Source of the DNA: an uncultured Christensenella sp.
Lineage (GTDB): Bacteria > Bacillota > Clostridia > Christensenellales > Borkfalkiaceae
Direction of reading: 5' to 3'
NCBI GenBank assembly: GCA_910577375.1
Contig: CAJTLT010000001.1
Span: forward strand, 54,952 to 118,951
DNA: 64,000 nucleotides
Positions 24,958-34,144 of this stretch are shown in pieces. Made by a program: the position numbers and the translations under genes. Numbering within the stretch: the first letter of the stretch is position 1; every line of letters starts with the position of its first letter. Under the pieces are notes generated by a model that made no database searches, was not told where the DNA came from, and saw only the letters and a program-made list of their open reading frames with translations.

Positions 24958-25793
24958 ATAATCACCTTAACGCAGCGCACGCAATGGCACTGAATATTTA
25001 CCGCTACGGGCAATCCGGCAATATGGGTGGGCGCGTATTCGCAGCTTACTCCGAGAGCCGTGGTATCGCCGTGAAATCCCTGACAGCCTATATTCAAATC
25101 GTTTATGCGTTTCAAAGCTTCGCGTTCGATTTGTGCTATATCTTTGTTCGGATTATTTGACCCTATTTCGCGTGTCAAAGCTTTTTTTGCAAGAAAAGCG
25201 CACGTGTCGAACGTTCCTCCGATTCCTACGCCTACATAAACGGGAGGGCAGGGGCGAGAACCCGCAAGCGCTACCGTTTCAACAACGGCGTTGATTATTC
25301 CTTCTATGCCTTGCGCGGGTTTCAACATATAAAGCCGTGACATATTTTCACTGCCGAAACCTTTCGGCATAAACGTAATACTGATTTTATCGCCTTCGAC
25401 AATTTCCGTATGTATTACTGCGGGTGTGTTGTCGCTTGTATTTTTGCGTGTTATGGGGTCGCATACTGATTTGCGGAAATAACCGTCTTTATACGCGTTG
25501 CGTACGCCGTCGTTAACAGCGTCCGAGAGAAGTTTGCCTTCCAAAAAAACTTCCTGCCCGATTTCCATAAGAACAACAGCCATGCCTGTATCCTGACAAA
25601 CAGGCATATTCTGTTCAACGGCGATTTCGCTGTTTTCAATAAGCTTTTCAAGCGCAAATTTTGCGGCTTTATTAGTTTCTTCCGAACGTGCTTTTTTCAT
25701 TGCGTCTACGCATGTCGGGGTAAGATTTACGCCCGCTTGCAAAGCGGCTTTGTAAACGGCTTCTTCAATCAACCGTGTGTTTATCTTTCGCAT
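24954..25793 (-). CDS. Class I fumarate hydratase, alpha (N-terminal) subunit
   Basis: The 279-residue subunit holds the [4Fe-4S] cluster. Family motifs are MPVCQDTGMAVV, GSENMSRLYML, GIGGTFDTCAFLAKKAL and GCQGFHGDTTALGV, whose Cys residues are the likely ligands. Transcribed first, with the beta subunit overlapping its end. It adds to the other aconitase-type Fe-S hydratase in this window. Confidence 0.92.
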   Translation of the reverse strand: MRKINTRLIEEAVYKAALQAGVNLTPTCVDAMKKARSEETNKAAKFALEKLIENSEIAVEQNMPVCQDTGMAVVLMEIGQEVFLEGKLLSDAVNDGVRNAYKDGYFRKSVCDPITRKNTSDNTPAVIHTEIVEGDKISITFMPKGFGSENMSRLYMLKPAQGIEGIINAVVETVALAGSRPCPPVYVGVGIGGTFDTCAFLAKKALTREIGSNNPNKDIAQIEREALKRINDLNIGCQGFHGDTTALGVSCEYAPTHIAGLPVAVNIQCHCVRCVKVII

Positions 25794-25835
25794 AACTTTA
25801 TTTTATAATATTTTAATATAAAAGTAAATAAATAT

Positions 25836-25864
25836 TTTACTTAAATAAAATTTTAAGCTATAAT
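25836..25864 (+). promoter_or_regulatory. Promoter giving a possibly leaderless mRNA
   Basis: TTTACT (25836-25841), 17 bases, TATAAT (25859-25864). The ATG of the protease gene is at 25872, where transcription would be expected to begin. Confidence 0.6.
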
Positions 25865-25871
25865 CCTGATT

Positions 25872-26831
25872 ATGGAAGAAAATCAAAATAACAGCGACGA
25901 GTTTATGACTCAGGAAGAAAAAGAACTGCGGCAGGTGCAAAAGCCTTTGTCGCATGTCGGCGGATTTACGTTCAGCGCGGCAACTTTAATTTTTTTGGTT
26001 GTCGGTTTTATCATCGCGCTTATATCAATGCTCGCGGGGATAGAAGAGAACACAGACTTAAGTACTTACTTGAATTATCTTGCTTCTCCGATTGCCATTA
26101 CGATAACTGTTTTATTTACGCTGAAATATAAAAAGATTGAGCCGAAAAGCGTATTCCGCTTTAAATGCCACCCCAAATATTTTTTAATCGGGATTTTGCT
26201 GATATTCGGGCTTTTGTTTTTCGTCGGTTTAATAGACGTTCCCGTGCTTGAATTTTTTAAGCTTCTGGGATATCAGGAAAGGGGGGCGGATTCCTATTTC
26301 CCCAACGTTTCGGGCGGCTGGGTATTGCTTGTTTTACTCGTTATGGCGGTTATGCCCGCAGTATTTGAAGAAGTTCTTTTCCGCGGCGTTATTTTAAACA
26401 CTTGTGAAAGCTCGATGGGCACCGTTCGCGCTGTGTTGGTTTCTGGATTTTGTTTTTCGCTTTTTCACGGCTCTCCCGAACAGACTGTTTATCAGTTTAT
26501 CGCTGGTTGTGCGTTTGCGTTTATCGCCGTGCGTTCTGGCTCGATATTGCCGTCCGTGTTTATTCACTTTTTGAACAACGCTTTAATCGTTATATTCCGT
26601 GCTTGTAATCTCTTTGACGAGGCAGGTTCTCTCATAATGTCGGATACGGCGTTTATCATAGTAACGGTTTTTGCTGCGCTGAGCTTTGTCGGTGCGGTAA
26701 TCTGGCTTGTTCTTGATAAAAAACCGTTGCAAAGATGCCAGAAACAAAGCGTTAAAGCGTTCTTTTTGTATGCGTCGGTCGGTATAGCGTTTCTTGCGTT
26801 TATGTGGATTATGTCTTTCTTCATACACTAA
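25872..26831 (+). CDS. CPBP-family intramembrane metalloprotease
   Basis: A 319-residue membrane protein with about eight hydrophobic segments. The three CPBP/ABI motifs are present: EEVLFRGVIL (about residue 166), FSLFHGSPEQ (about 200) and HFLNNAL (about 235), which form the metal or glutamate catalytic site. The N-terminal 30 residues are acidic and cytoplasmic. No ribosome site is seen, consistent with a leaderless message. Members cleave prenylated or other membrane peptides, sometimes for bacteriocin immunity; the substrate here is unknown. Confidence 0.88.
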   Translation: MEENQNNSDEFMTQEEKELRQVQKPLSHVGGFTFSAATLIFLVVGFIIALISMLAGIEENTDLSTYLNYLASPIAITITVLFTLKYKKIEPKSVFRFKCHPKYFLIGILLIFGLLFFVGLIDVPVLEFFKLLGYQERGADSYFPNVSGGWVLLVLLVMAVMPAVFEEVLFRGVILNTCESSMGTVRAVLVSGFCFSLFHGSPEQTVYQFIAGCAFAFIAVRSGSILPSVFIHFLNNALIVIFRACNLFDEAGSLIMSDTAFIIVTVFAALSFVGAVIWLVLDKKPLQRCQKQSVKAFFLYASVGIAFLAFMWIMSFFIH

Positions 26832-27067
26832 ATCAACGGCGGCAAAACAGAGGAAATGGCGGCGCGTTCTCAATTATTATACCGAAACATACGCAGACTT
26901 GCGCGGCGCGGGCTATAATTAACGCGAAATCATAGAAGATTTCTTCGCGCCCTACGCGGCACACAATTTTTTTAAGATAATACATTGCTGTTATAATCGT
27001 CGGTTTTGCTTTTCTGTATTTTCCGTCGCACACATTCGCACGGTTAACTTAAAAACTTGTTAAATTT

Positions 27068-27505
27068 ATGATTAAAATCAATATAGTTTGCGTCGGCAAA
27101 ATAAAAGAAGAATTTTACCGTTCTGCCGTTGCGGAATATTTAAAGCGGCTTTCCCGGTTCGCCAAAGTGGAAATAAAAGAGCTTGCGGAGGGTAAAAACA
27201 TAGAGGAAGAAGCCCCGCATATTCTTTCCGCGGCAAAAGGATTTTTGATTGCGCTTTGCATAGAAGGCAAAAAACTTTCTAGCGAGGGGCTTGCCTCGGA
27301 AATAAAAAGGCTTTGCGATAAGGGTGAAGAAATATCTTTTGTAATAGGCTCGTCGTGCGGGCTTTCACAAAAAGTCAAGGATGCCGCAAATTTAAAACTT
27401 TCGTTTTCAGATATGACTTTCCCGCACCAACTTATGCGTGTGATATTAACCGAACAGATTTATCGCGCTTTTATGATAAATTCGGAAAGTTCATATCATA
27501 AATAA
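27068..27505 (+). CDS. rlmH: 23S rRNA pseudouridine-1915 N3-methyltransferase
   Basis: RlmH is a SPOUT-class enzyme that methylates pseudouridine 1915 in helix 69 using SAM. The 145 residues show the trefoil-knot motif FVIGSSCGLS, the FSDMTFPHQLMRVILTEQIYRA block and the invariant C-terminal SSYHK. The preceding 236 bases hold no gene I can support. Confidence 0.96.
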   Translation: MIKINIVCVGKIKEEFYRSAVAEYLKRLSRFAKVEIKELAEGKNIEEEAPHILSAAKGFLIALCIEGKKLSSEGLASEIKRLCDKGEEISFVIGSSCGLSQKVKDAANLKLSFSDMTFPHQLMRVILTEQIYRAFMINSESSYHK

Positions 27506-27701
27506 ACTGATTGTCGATTTACAGTTGATAAAAAACGCTCTTTAATATGCGCTGTGATTTTTTACGTTTTAATGGCGTGGTCGCTTGTTCCTGCAATAAA
27601 GTTTCTTCAAACCGTTACCGTTTTTACAGTTATTGCGCAAACAGATTTGGTTGTTGCCTAGGGTTACAGAATTTTATATAAAGCGTTTTTAATCCGCATT
27701 A

Positions 27702-28478
27702 TTGCCTTTAGTGTATACGTTTCCGGTAAAAATCATATTGTATTATGTGATATTCGAAGAAATTACCGCTCTTTACCAAAACTATCCATATAAAAAATGC
27801 GTTATCGGTTATTCATGCCATGGCAGAGAAATTTATGCTTTTCACGTCGGCTCCGATTTCGGCAGACAGTTTATCGCCGTTTATGCCGTTCACGGCAGAG
27901 AATGGATTACCGCGCGCCTTGCCAAAAAACATATAAAAAAGAAGTTAAAAAGCGGCGGGGGCTGGGTAATACCTCTTTTGAATCCCGACGGCGCAAATAT
28001 TTCACAAACATCTATTCCTTTATGGAAAGCCAACGGAAGGGGCGTGGACTTAAACTGCAATTTTGACGCGGATTGGGGGAGCGGCAGGCTTAACTCCACA
28101 AGAAGAGGCGGGGAAAACTGCATAGGCGATTATCCGTTTTCAGAACCCGAAACAATTGCTTTAAGGGATTTTACATATAAAATACGTCCGTTCGTTACCT
28201 TAAGCTTTCACACAAAAGGGGAGGAAATTTATTGGGAATACGGCGGGCGGGGAGATATCCGCGGGGCGGAAATTATAAAAAACGTTACGGGATACCAGGT
28301 TAAACGTATTTTCGGCTCGGCAGGCGGATATAAAGACTGGTGCATAAAAAAACTGCACATACCGGCGTATACTGTAGAATGCGGCTCCGATGATTTAACA
28401 CACCCGATAACAGATTTAAAAAAGTTAAAAAAGTGTTTTGCGCTTTTAAAAGTATTTGTTGAAACATATGGAAAATAA
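27702..28478 (+). CDS. M14 zinc carboxypeptidase
   Basis: About 240-258 residues with M14 metal and catalytic residues: HGREW (His and Glu zinc ligands), LNCNFDADWG, SFHTKGEEIYW (third ligand His) and YTVECGSDD (catalytic Glu). Similar clostridial enzymes cut gamma-D-Glu-diaminopimelate bonds in peptidoglycan peptides; that substrate is inferred. The N-terminus is uncertain: the open frame begins at 27702 but the conserved part starts near a GTG at 27747. No secretion signal is obvious. It overlaps tadA by 11 bases. Confidence 0.85.
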   Translation: MPLVYTFPVKIILYYVIFEEITALYQNYPYKKCVIGYSCHGREIYAFHVGSDFGRQFIAVYAVHGREWITARLAKKHIKKKLKSGGGWVIPLLNPDGANISQTSIPLWKANGRGVDLNCNFDADWGSGRLNSTRRGGENCIGDYPFSEPETIALRDFTYKIRPFVTLSFHTKGEEIYWEYGGRGDIRGAEIIKNVTGYQVKRIFGSAGGYKDWCIKKLHIPAYTVECGSDDLTHPITDLKKLKKCFALLKVFVETYGK

Positions 28479-28932
28479 ATTTATGAAAGCCGCGCTGAAA
28501 TGCGCGCAAACCGCTTTGAGCGAAGGCGAAGTGCCTATAGGCGCGGTGGTCGTTCTCGACGGAAAGATAATATCCCGCGGACATAACCGCCGAACAAAAA
28601 ACCAGATTGCCACAGCACACGCGGAAATCGAGGCGATAGAAAAAGCGTGTAAAAAATTAAAGAGCTGGCGCATACCCGATTGCGAAATTTATGTAACGCT
28701 TGAGCCGTGCCCGATGTGTATGGGCGCTATGCTGAACGCAAGAATAAAAAAATGTTATTTCGGCGCTTTCGAGGCAAAGGGCAGAACGCTAACAAACGAA
28801 ATAGCGAACGCAAATCTTTTAAACCACGTTGTAGAGGTTGAAGGCGGGGTTATGGAAAAGGAGTGCGCGGAAATTCTGTCAGCTTTTTTCAGGGAAATGC
28901 GCGCCCGTACCAAATCGGATAAGGAAAATTAG
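28468..28932 (+). CDS. tadA: tRNA-specific adenosine deaminase
   Basis: TadA makes inosine at position 34 of tRNA-Arg. The 154 residues carry the zinc site HAEIEA and PCPMCMGAM with the catalytic Glu in HAE, and the substrate-side segment ARIKKCYFGAFEAKGR. ATG 28468 overlaps the end of the peptidase gene; an upstream TTG at 28456 is less likely. Confidence 0.93.
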   Translation: MENKFMKAALKCAQTALSEGEVPIGAVVVLDGKIISRGHNRRTKNQIATAHAEIEAIEKACKKLKSWRIPDCEIYVTLEPCPMCMGAMLNARIKKCYFGAFEAKGRTLTNEIANANLLNHVVEVEGGVMEKECAEILSAFFREMRARTKSDKEN

Positions 28933-28946
28933 AACCTTTATTTTAG

Positions 28947-28976
28947 TTGACTTTTAAATACGATTGATATTACAAT
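28947..28976 (+). promoter_or_regulatory. prs promoter
   Basis: TTGACT (28947-28952), 18 bases, TACAAT (28971-28976). A GAGAG/CTCTC hairpin lies in the leader before the GGAGG ribosome site. Confidence 0.7.
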
Positions 28977-29050
28977 TTAAACTGCTGTACGACGGGATTA
29001 AAGAGAGGGTAAACTCTCGTTAATATACAAATTACTTCGGAGGAAACACA

Positions 29051-29998
29051 ATGATTAGCCACGGAAACGAAATCAAGATATTTTCGGGTAATTCCAACAA
29101 ACCGCTTGCGGAAAAGATAGCGGCGAAACTTAACACAACTCTCGGAGAAATGGAAGTAACGCACTTTTCCGACGGTGAAATTTACGTTCGTTTTAACGAA
29201 ACGATACGCGGAATGGACGTGTTCCTCGTTCAGTCCACAAGTTATCCCGTCAATACAAACTTAATGGAACTTTTGATAATGATTGACGCGGCAAAGCGTG
29301 CGAGCGCGGGCAGGATTACAGCCGTTATCCCCTATTTCGGTTACGCCCGTCAGGACAGAAAAGCACGTTCCCGCGAACCCATCACGGCAAAGCTCGTGGC
29401 AAATCTTTTAACCAGCGCCGGCGCGGACAGAGTTCTTACAATGGATTTGCACTGCGCGCAGATTCAGGGCTTTTTTGATATTCCTTTGGACAACCTCGTA
29501 GGCGGTCCCACTCTTTATAATTATTTCAAACCTAAGGTGGACGAAAATTTCGTGGTCGTTTCTCCCGATATAGGTTCTGTTGCCCGCGCGAGAAAGGTGG
29601 CTGCTCGTATGGACGCGCAAATGGCTATAATCGATAAGCGCCGCCCCAAAGCCAACGTAATGGAAGTTATGAATATTATCGGCGACGTAAAGGGCAAGAA
29701 CTGCCTTATGGTCGACGATATGATAGATACCGCAGGAACAATCGTTCAGGGCGCAAAAGCTTTGAAAGAGGCGGGGGCAAAAGAAATTTATGCTTGCTGC
29801 TCGCACGGAGTGTTATCGGGTCCCGCAATAGAAAGGCTTGCTGCGTCGCCCATAACCGAGCTTGCTATGCTCGATACGATTAATATTCCCAATGAAAAGA
29901 TGCTCCCCATATTCAAAATGATTTCAACCGCGCCTATATTTGCCGCGGCAATTGAAAACGTTTATATGGACAGGTCGATGTCAAAGATATACGACTGA
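29051..29998 (+). CDS. prs: Ribose-phosphate pyrophosphokinase
   Basis: PRPP synthetase, supplying PRPP for nucleotides, His and Trp. The 315 residues are class I length with KIFSGNSNKPLAEKIA, the flexible catalytic loop RQDRKARSREP, the DLHCAQIQGFFDIP signature and the PRPP loop VDDMIDTAGTI. The ATG follows TTCGGAGGAAAC. Confidence 0.97.
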   Translation: MISHGNEIKIFSGNSNKPLAEKIAAKLNTTLGEMEVTHFSDGEIYVRFNETIRGMDVFLVQSTSYPVNTNLMELLIMIDAAKRASAGRITAVIPYFGYARQDRKARSREPITAKLVANLLTSAGADRVLTMDLHCAQIQGFFDIPLDNLVGGPTLYNYFKPKVDENFVVVSPDIGSVARARKVAARMDAQMAIIDKRRPKANVMEVMNIIGDVKGKNCLMVDDMIDTAGTIVQGAKALKEAGAKEIYACCSHGVLSGPAIERLAASPITELAMLDTINIPNEKMLPIFKMISTAPIFAAAIENVYMDRSMSKIYD

Positions 29999-30020
29999 TT
30001 GTAATCTTTATTAAACACAC

Positions 30021-30047
30021 AAAAGCCGCGAAACCCGCGGCTTTTTT
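30021..30047 (+). terminator. Terminator after prs
   Basis: The stem AAAGCCGCG/CGCGGCTTT is followed by TTTTT, 20 bases before pth. Confidence 0.85.
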
Positions 30048-30066
30048 AAAAAATCAAAGGCAGATT

Positions 30067-30630
30067 ATGTATATAATTGTTGGGCTCGGAAATCCCGAAG
30101 AAAAGTATCTGAAAACTTTTCACAATATGGGTTATATCGCCGTCGGCGAAGTCGCTGAAAAATTGGGCGTTAAATTCAAGAAAAAGGAATGCGAAGCTTA
30201 CGTTGCGGAAGCAAACGTAAAAGGGGAAAAGGTGATTCTCGCACGCCCCGTAACGTATATGAACGCAAGCGGAAGAGCGGTAAAACAGCTACTTGCAAAA
30301 TATAAAACGGATGCGGCGCACCTTATGGTTTTATACGACGATTACGATATTCCAAAAGGGAGCGTCCGTATAAGACCTTCGGGCAGTGCGGGAACGCACA
30401 ACGGTATGCGTTCGGTTATTGCCGAAATTGGCACCCAGAATTTTACACGGATACGTATAGGTATACGCGACAGCGAAGTAAATATACCCATAATAAATTA
30501 TGTTCTTTCCGAAGTAAGAAAAGAAGATTACGAATTGTTCATTTCCGCTTGTCAAAGAGCGGCGGACGCGGCAATCGCGGTCGCATGCGGCGAACAGGTG
30601 GAAAACGTAATGACTAAATTCAACGGTTAG
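30067..30630 (+). CDS. pth: Peptidyl-tRNA hydrolase
   Basis: Pth recycles peptidyl-tRNA released early from ribosomes. The 187 residues show IVGLGNPEEKYLKTFHNMG with the catalytic His, RPVTYMNASG, VLYDDYDIPKGSVRIR and GSAGTHNGMRSV. It precedes mfd by 12 bases, a common Firmicute arrangement. Confidence 0.96.
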   Translation: MYIIVGLGNPEEKYLKTFHNMGYIAVGEVAEKLGVKFKKKECEAYVAEANVKGEKVILARPVTYMNASGRAVKQLLAKYKTDAAHLMVLYDDYDIPKGSVRIRPSGSAGTHNGMRSVIAEIGTQNFTRIRIGIRDSEVNIPIINYVLSEVRKEDYELFISACQRAADAAIAVACGEQVENVMTKFNG

Positions 30631-30642
30631 GGAAACGCCGTT

Positions 30643-33600
30643 TTGCTTAAAAATTTTTTTTCATTTGAGAACCTGGGGGGCGATTATAAAGCCCTTGCAA
30701 ACGATATCCGCCTCGGCGCGCCGACGGCGGCTTTTGGCGTGTCCGACGCGCACAAAGCAATGCTTGCGTGTCTTGCGGAACAAAAAGTGTTGTATATTAC
30801 GCCCGACAGTGTTTCCGCACAGCGTGTGTATGATACCGTAAGTGTTTTGTCGGGTAAAAAATGCGTACTTTTACCGGCAAAAGACGAAGTCATTTTGTAT
30901 AAGGACGCGCTTTCAAAAGATGCGTTATACCGAAGAATATGCGCCGTTTACGGTATGTTGCACGGAGCAGAAACAATCGTATGCGACGTTGAAGCGATTA
31001 TGCAGCTTTTTCCCGCTGAAATTAATGCGGTTACTTTCGATACGGGGAAAGAGCTTGATTATTCCGTACTGCCTAAAAAGCTTGTGGAAATGGGATACAC
31101 CCGCGAATATGCCGCAGATAACAAGGGCTGTTTTGCGGTAAGGGGCGATATTATCGATATATTCCCCATAAATTGCGAAAATCCCGTGCGCATCGATTTC
31201 TTCGGCGATACCGTGGAAAAAATCCGTCCTTATGACGCGGTGTCGGGCGAAAGGCTGCAAGAAGAAAATTCTCTCACGGTAATAGCAGCGACCGATATTG
31301 CGATAACTTCGTCCGATTGCGCGCAAATTGCTTCTGTTTTAAACAAAGAAATCAAACGGATGCCAAATGCAAAGGCATATGAAAGGGCAAAATCAATAGC
31401 CGATGATATTACTGAAAAAATGGGGCAGAGCGCAAGCTTTTCCGGAGCTTCGTTTTTGGCGCCTTTGCTCGGTTGCTCCCGCAATATATTTGATTTAATC
31501 GATAAAGATACCCTCATAATATTTGACGAATGTAAGCTTTTAAACGACAAAGCCGAAGGGCTTTACAAAGAGCATTGCGAAAGGGTAAACGATTTAAAAA
31601 AGGGAGGGGAAGCATTCTCTTTTTCCAAAGACCAGATAATCTCCCCCGAAATTCTGACGGAAGGTTTTAAAAATTACCGTTGTCTTTCGGTGCAGACGTT
31701 TACTTCAAGCACTGCGTTTTTCCGTCCTTTGAAAACTTACAATCTGCATTCAACGCCCGTACCTTCTTATCTGAACGGTTTACCGCAGTTTATAACAGAC
31801 GTAAAGGGTTGGCTTTCCAACAGTTACAGAATTCTTGCGTTTGCGGGCAACGTGCAAAGATATGAAAAACTTTACTCTGCCTTGACGGACGAGTATCTTC
31901 CTGTGTATCCTGTGCCTGACAGACTTGAATCTTTGCGCGGCGTTGCGGTAAGCTCTGAAGAAATGCCGCACGGACTTATTCTGCACGAAAGCAAGCTGGT
32001 GATAATAGGCAGCAGCGACCTTTATACAAAGTCTGTAACCAAGCGCATAAGAAAACGGCGCGGAGATATGTTCGTTGCTCCGGAAATCGGGGATTTCTGC
32101 GTTCACGAAAAGCACGGCATAGGCAAAATAACTGGCACAAACAAAATAGAAACCACCGACGGAATAAAAGAATATCTTTCAATAGAATACAAAGGCGGAG
32201 ACGTTTTATACGTTCCCGTTGAGCAGATGGATATTCTTTCAAAATACGTCGGTGACGGAAATCCCGCTCTGTCAAAAATCGGCGGCGCGGAGTTTGAAAG
32301 GGTAAAGGAGAGGGTAAAGCAGTCCATTAAAAAACTTGCTTTCGACCTCAAAGAACTTTACGCGGAACGCAGCGCGAAAAAGGGATTTGCATTCCCCGAA
32401 AATTCCGTAATGATGGAGGAATTTGAAAACGCGTTCGAATACGAAGAAACTCCCGACCAGCTTACGTCTGTTGAAGAAATAAAAACCGATATGTGTTCGG
32501 ATAAGGTAATGGACAGACTTTTGTGCGGCGACGTCGGTTACGGCAAAACGGAAGTTGCGTTGCGCGCGGTGTATTTGTGCGTACTCGGCGGAAAGCAAGC
32601 GGCTATAATGTGTCCTTCAACCGTGCTTTCGGAACAGCATTTCCAAACGGCTTTGGAACGTTTCAAAGAATTCGGCGTAAGGGTGGAAGCTTTAAACCGT
32701 TTCAAAACTCCCGTAAAACAAACTAAAATTTTAAAAGAACTTGCCGAAGGGAATATCGATTTGATTATCGGCACGCACAGGCTTTTGTCGCAGGACGTAA
32801 AGTTTTACGATTTAGGGCTGTTGGTTCTCGACGAAGAACAGCGTTTCGGCGTGGAACATAAGGAAAAAATCAAACACGTCAAAAAAAATATAGACTGCCT
32901 TACAATGACGGCTACGCCTATTCCGCGCACATTGCATATGTCGCTTGCGGGGATACGCGACATTTCCACCATAAATACGCCGCCGTCAAAGCGGCTTCCC
33001 GTGCAGACTTACGTAGTTGAAGAAAACGAAACGTTAATCCGCGACGCGTGCATAAGGGAAATTTCCCGCGGCGGGCAGGTGTTTATTCTTTATAACCGCG
33101 TTGAAAGCATATCTTCTTTCGCGGGCAGAATTGCCGAAATTATTCCGGAAGGCAAGGTTTGTTACGCGCACGGAAGAATGGACAGAGATACGCTTGAAAA
33201 CGCAGTGTTTTCATTTTACCGCGGCGAAAAAAATATTCTCGTAACAACAACCATAATAGAAAACGGTATAGATTTGCCGAATGCAAATACGATTATCGTT
33301 ATTGACGCGGACAGGCTTGGTATATCGCAGCTTTATCAGCTCCGCGGAAGAGTAGGGCGAGGTTCTCGGCTTGCGCAGGCTTATTTCACTTTCAAACCGT
33401 CAAAGGTGCTAACAAGCGACGCAACTGAAAGATTAAAAGCGATTATGCGCTTCACGGAACTCGGGTCTGGTTTTAAAATCGCAATGCGTGATTTGGAAAT
33501 CCGCGGCGCGGGCAACGTTCTCGGCGCGGAACAGCACGGTCATATGGATAAAGTGGGGTACGAGCTTTATTCAAAACTCTTAAAAGAAGAACTGACAGGC

Positions 33601-34056
33601 GATAAACAGCTTTCCACCGAACTCGATATAAAAGCTACGGCGTATATTCCGGAAGCTTATGTCGAAAGCAGCGCGGGCAGACTTGATTGTTATAAGCAGA
33701 TTGCCGAAATTCGTTCTGTTGAAGATTACAAACGCGTTTGCCTTTCCATAGAAGACAACTACGGAACAATGCCGGACGAGGTGTTAAATCTCTTGATTAT
33801 CGCCGTTTTAAAATCTTTCGCGGCGAAATTCAACGTCAAAAAAATAGCGGTAGACGGTACGGAGGGCGCTTTGGAATTGCCCTCGCTGCAATCTTTAAGC
33901 GATAACAGACTTGCCGCGGCGCTTGATAAATATGCGGGAACGGTAAAGCTTTCAATGGCAAAAGCTCCTTTAATTATATTCGCACCGCGTTCAACGCCGT
34001 CCAAAACTATGCTCGATATGACTAAATTTTTGAAATTTGCACTAAGTTTTAACTAA
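30643..34056 (+). CDS. mfd: Transcription-repair coupling factor
   Basis: Mfd displaces RNA polymerase stalled at DNA damage and recruits UvrA. The 1,137 residues cover the UvrB-like N-terminal domains, the CarD-like RNA polymerase-interacting domain (IGDFCVHEKHGIGKI, about residue 480), and the RecG-like motor with Walker A GDVGYGKTEVALRA, DEEQ box LDEEQRFGVEHKE and TATPIPRTLHMS. The C-terminal TRG and D7 regions complete it. The start is TTG. Confidence 0.96.
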   Translation: MLKNFFSFENLGGDYKALANDIRLGAPTAAFGVSDAHKAMLACLAEQKVLYITPDSVSAQRVYDTVSVLSGKKCVLLPAKDEVILYKDALSKDALYRRICAVYGMLHGAETIVCDVEAIMQLFPAEINAVTFDTGKELDYSVLPKKLVEMGYTREYAADNKGCFAVRGDIIDIFPINCENPVRIDFFGDTVEKIRPYDAVSGERLQEENSLTVIAATDIAITSSDCAQIASVLNKEIKRMPNAKAYERAKSIADDITEKMGQSASFSGASFLAPLLGCSRNIFDLIDKDTLIIFDECKLLNDKAEGLYKEHCERVNDLKKGGEAFSFSKDQIISPEILTEGFKNYRCLSVQTFTSSTAFFRPLKTYNLHSTPVPSYLNGLPQFITDVKGWLSNSYRILAFAGNVQRYEKLYSALTDEYLPVYPVPDRLESLRGVAVSSEEMPHGLILHESKLVIIGSSDLYTKSVTKRIRKRRGDMFVAPEIGDFCVHEKHGIGKITGTNKIETTDGIKEYLSIEYKGGDVLYVPVEQMDILSKYVGDGNPALSKIGGAEFERVKERVKQSIKKLAFDLKELYAERSAKKGFAFPENSVMMEEFENAFEYEETPDQLTSVEEIKTDMCSDKVMDRLLCGDVGYGKTEVALRAVYLCVLGGKQAAIMCPSTVLSEQHFQTALERFKEFGVRVEALNRFKTPVKQTKILKELAEGNIDLIIGTHRLLSQDVKFYDLGLLVLDEEQRFGVEHKEKIKHVKKNIDCLTMTATPIPRTLHMSLAGIRDISTINTPPSKRLPVQTYVVEENETLIRDACIREISRGGQVFILYNRVESISSFAGRIAEIIPEGKVCYAHGRMDRDTLENAVFSFYRGEKNILVTTTIIENGIDLPNANTIIVIDADRLGISQLYQLRGRVGRGSRLAQAYFTFKPSKVLTSDATERLKAIMRFTELGSGFKIAMRDLEIRGAGNVLGAEQHGHMDKVGYELYSKLLKEELTGDKQLSTELDIKATAYIPEAYVESSAGRLDCYKQIAEIRSVEDYKRVCLSIEDNYGTMPDEVLNLLIIAVLKSFAAKFNVKKIAVDGTEGALELPSLQSLSDNRLAAALDKYAGTVKLSMAKAPLIIFAPRSTPSKTMLDMTKFLKFALSFN

Positions 34057-34072
34057 AATTCACAAAAAAGAT

Positions 34073-34101
34073 TTGCCTAATCAATCAAAAACCTATATAA
34101 T
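34073..34101 (+). promoter_or_regulatory. Promoter of PrsA-like lipoprotein and uppP
   Basis: TTGCCT (34073-34078), 17 bases, TATAAT (34096-34101). Confidence 0.65.
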
Positions 34102-34144
34102 AGTGGTTAGTATTTTACAGCATTCTATCTTTCGGAGCAAATTT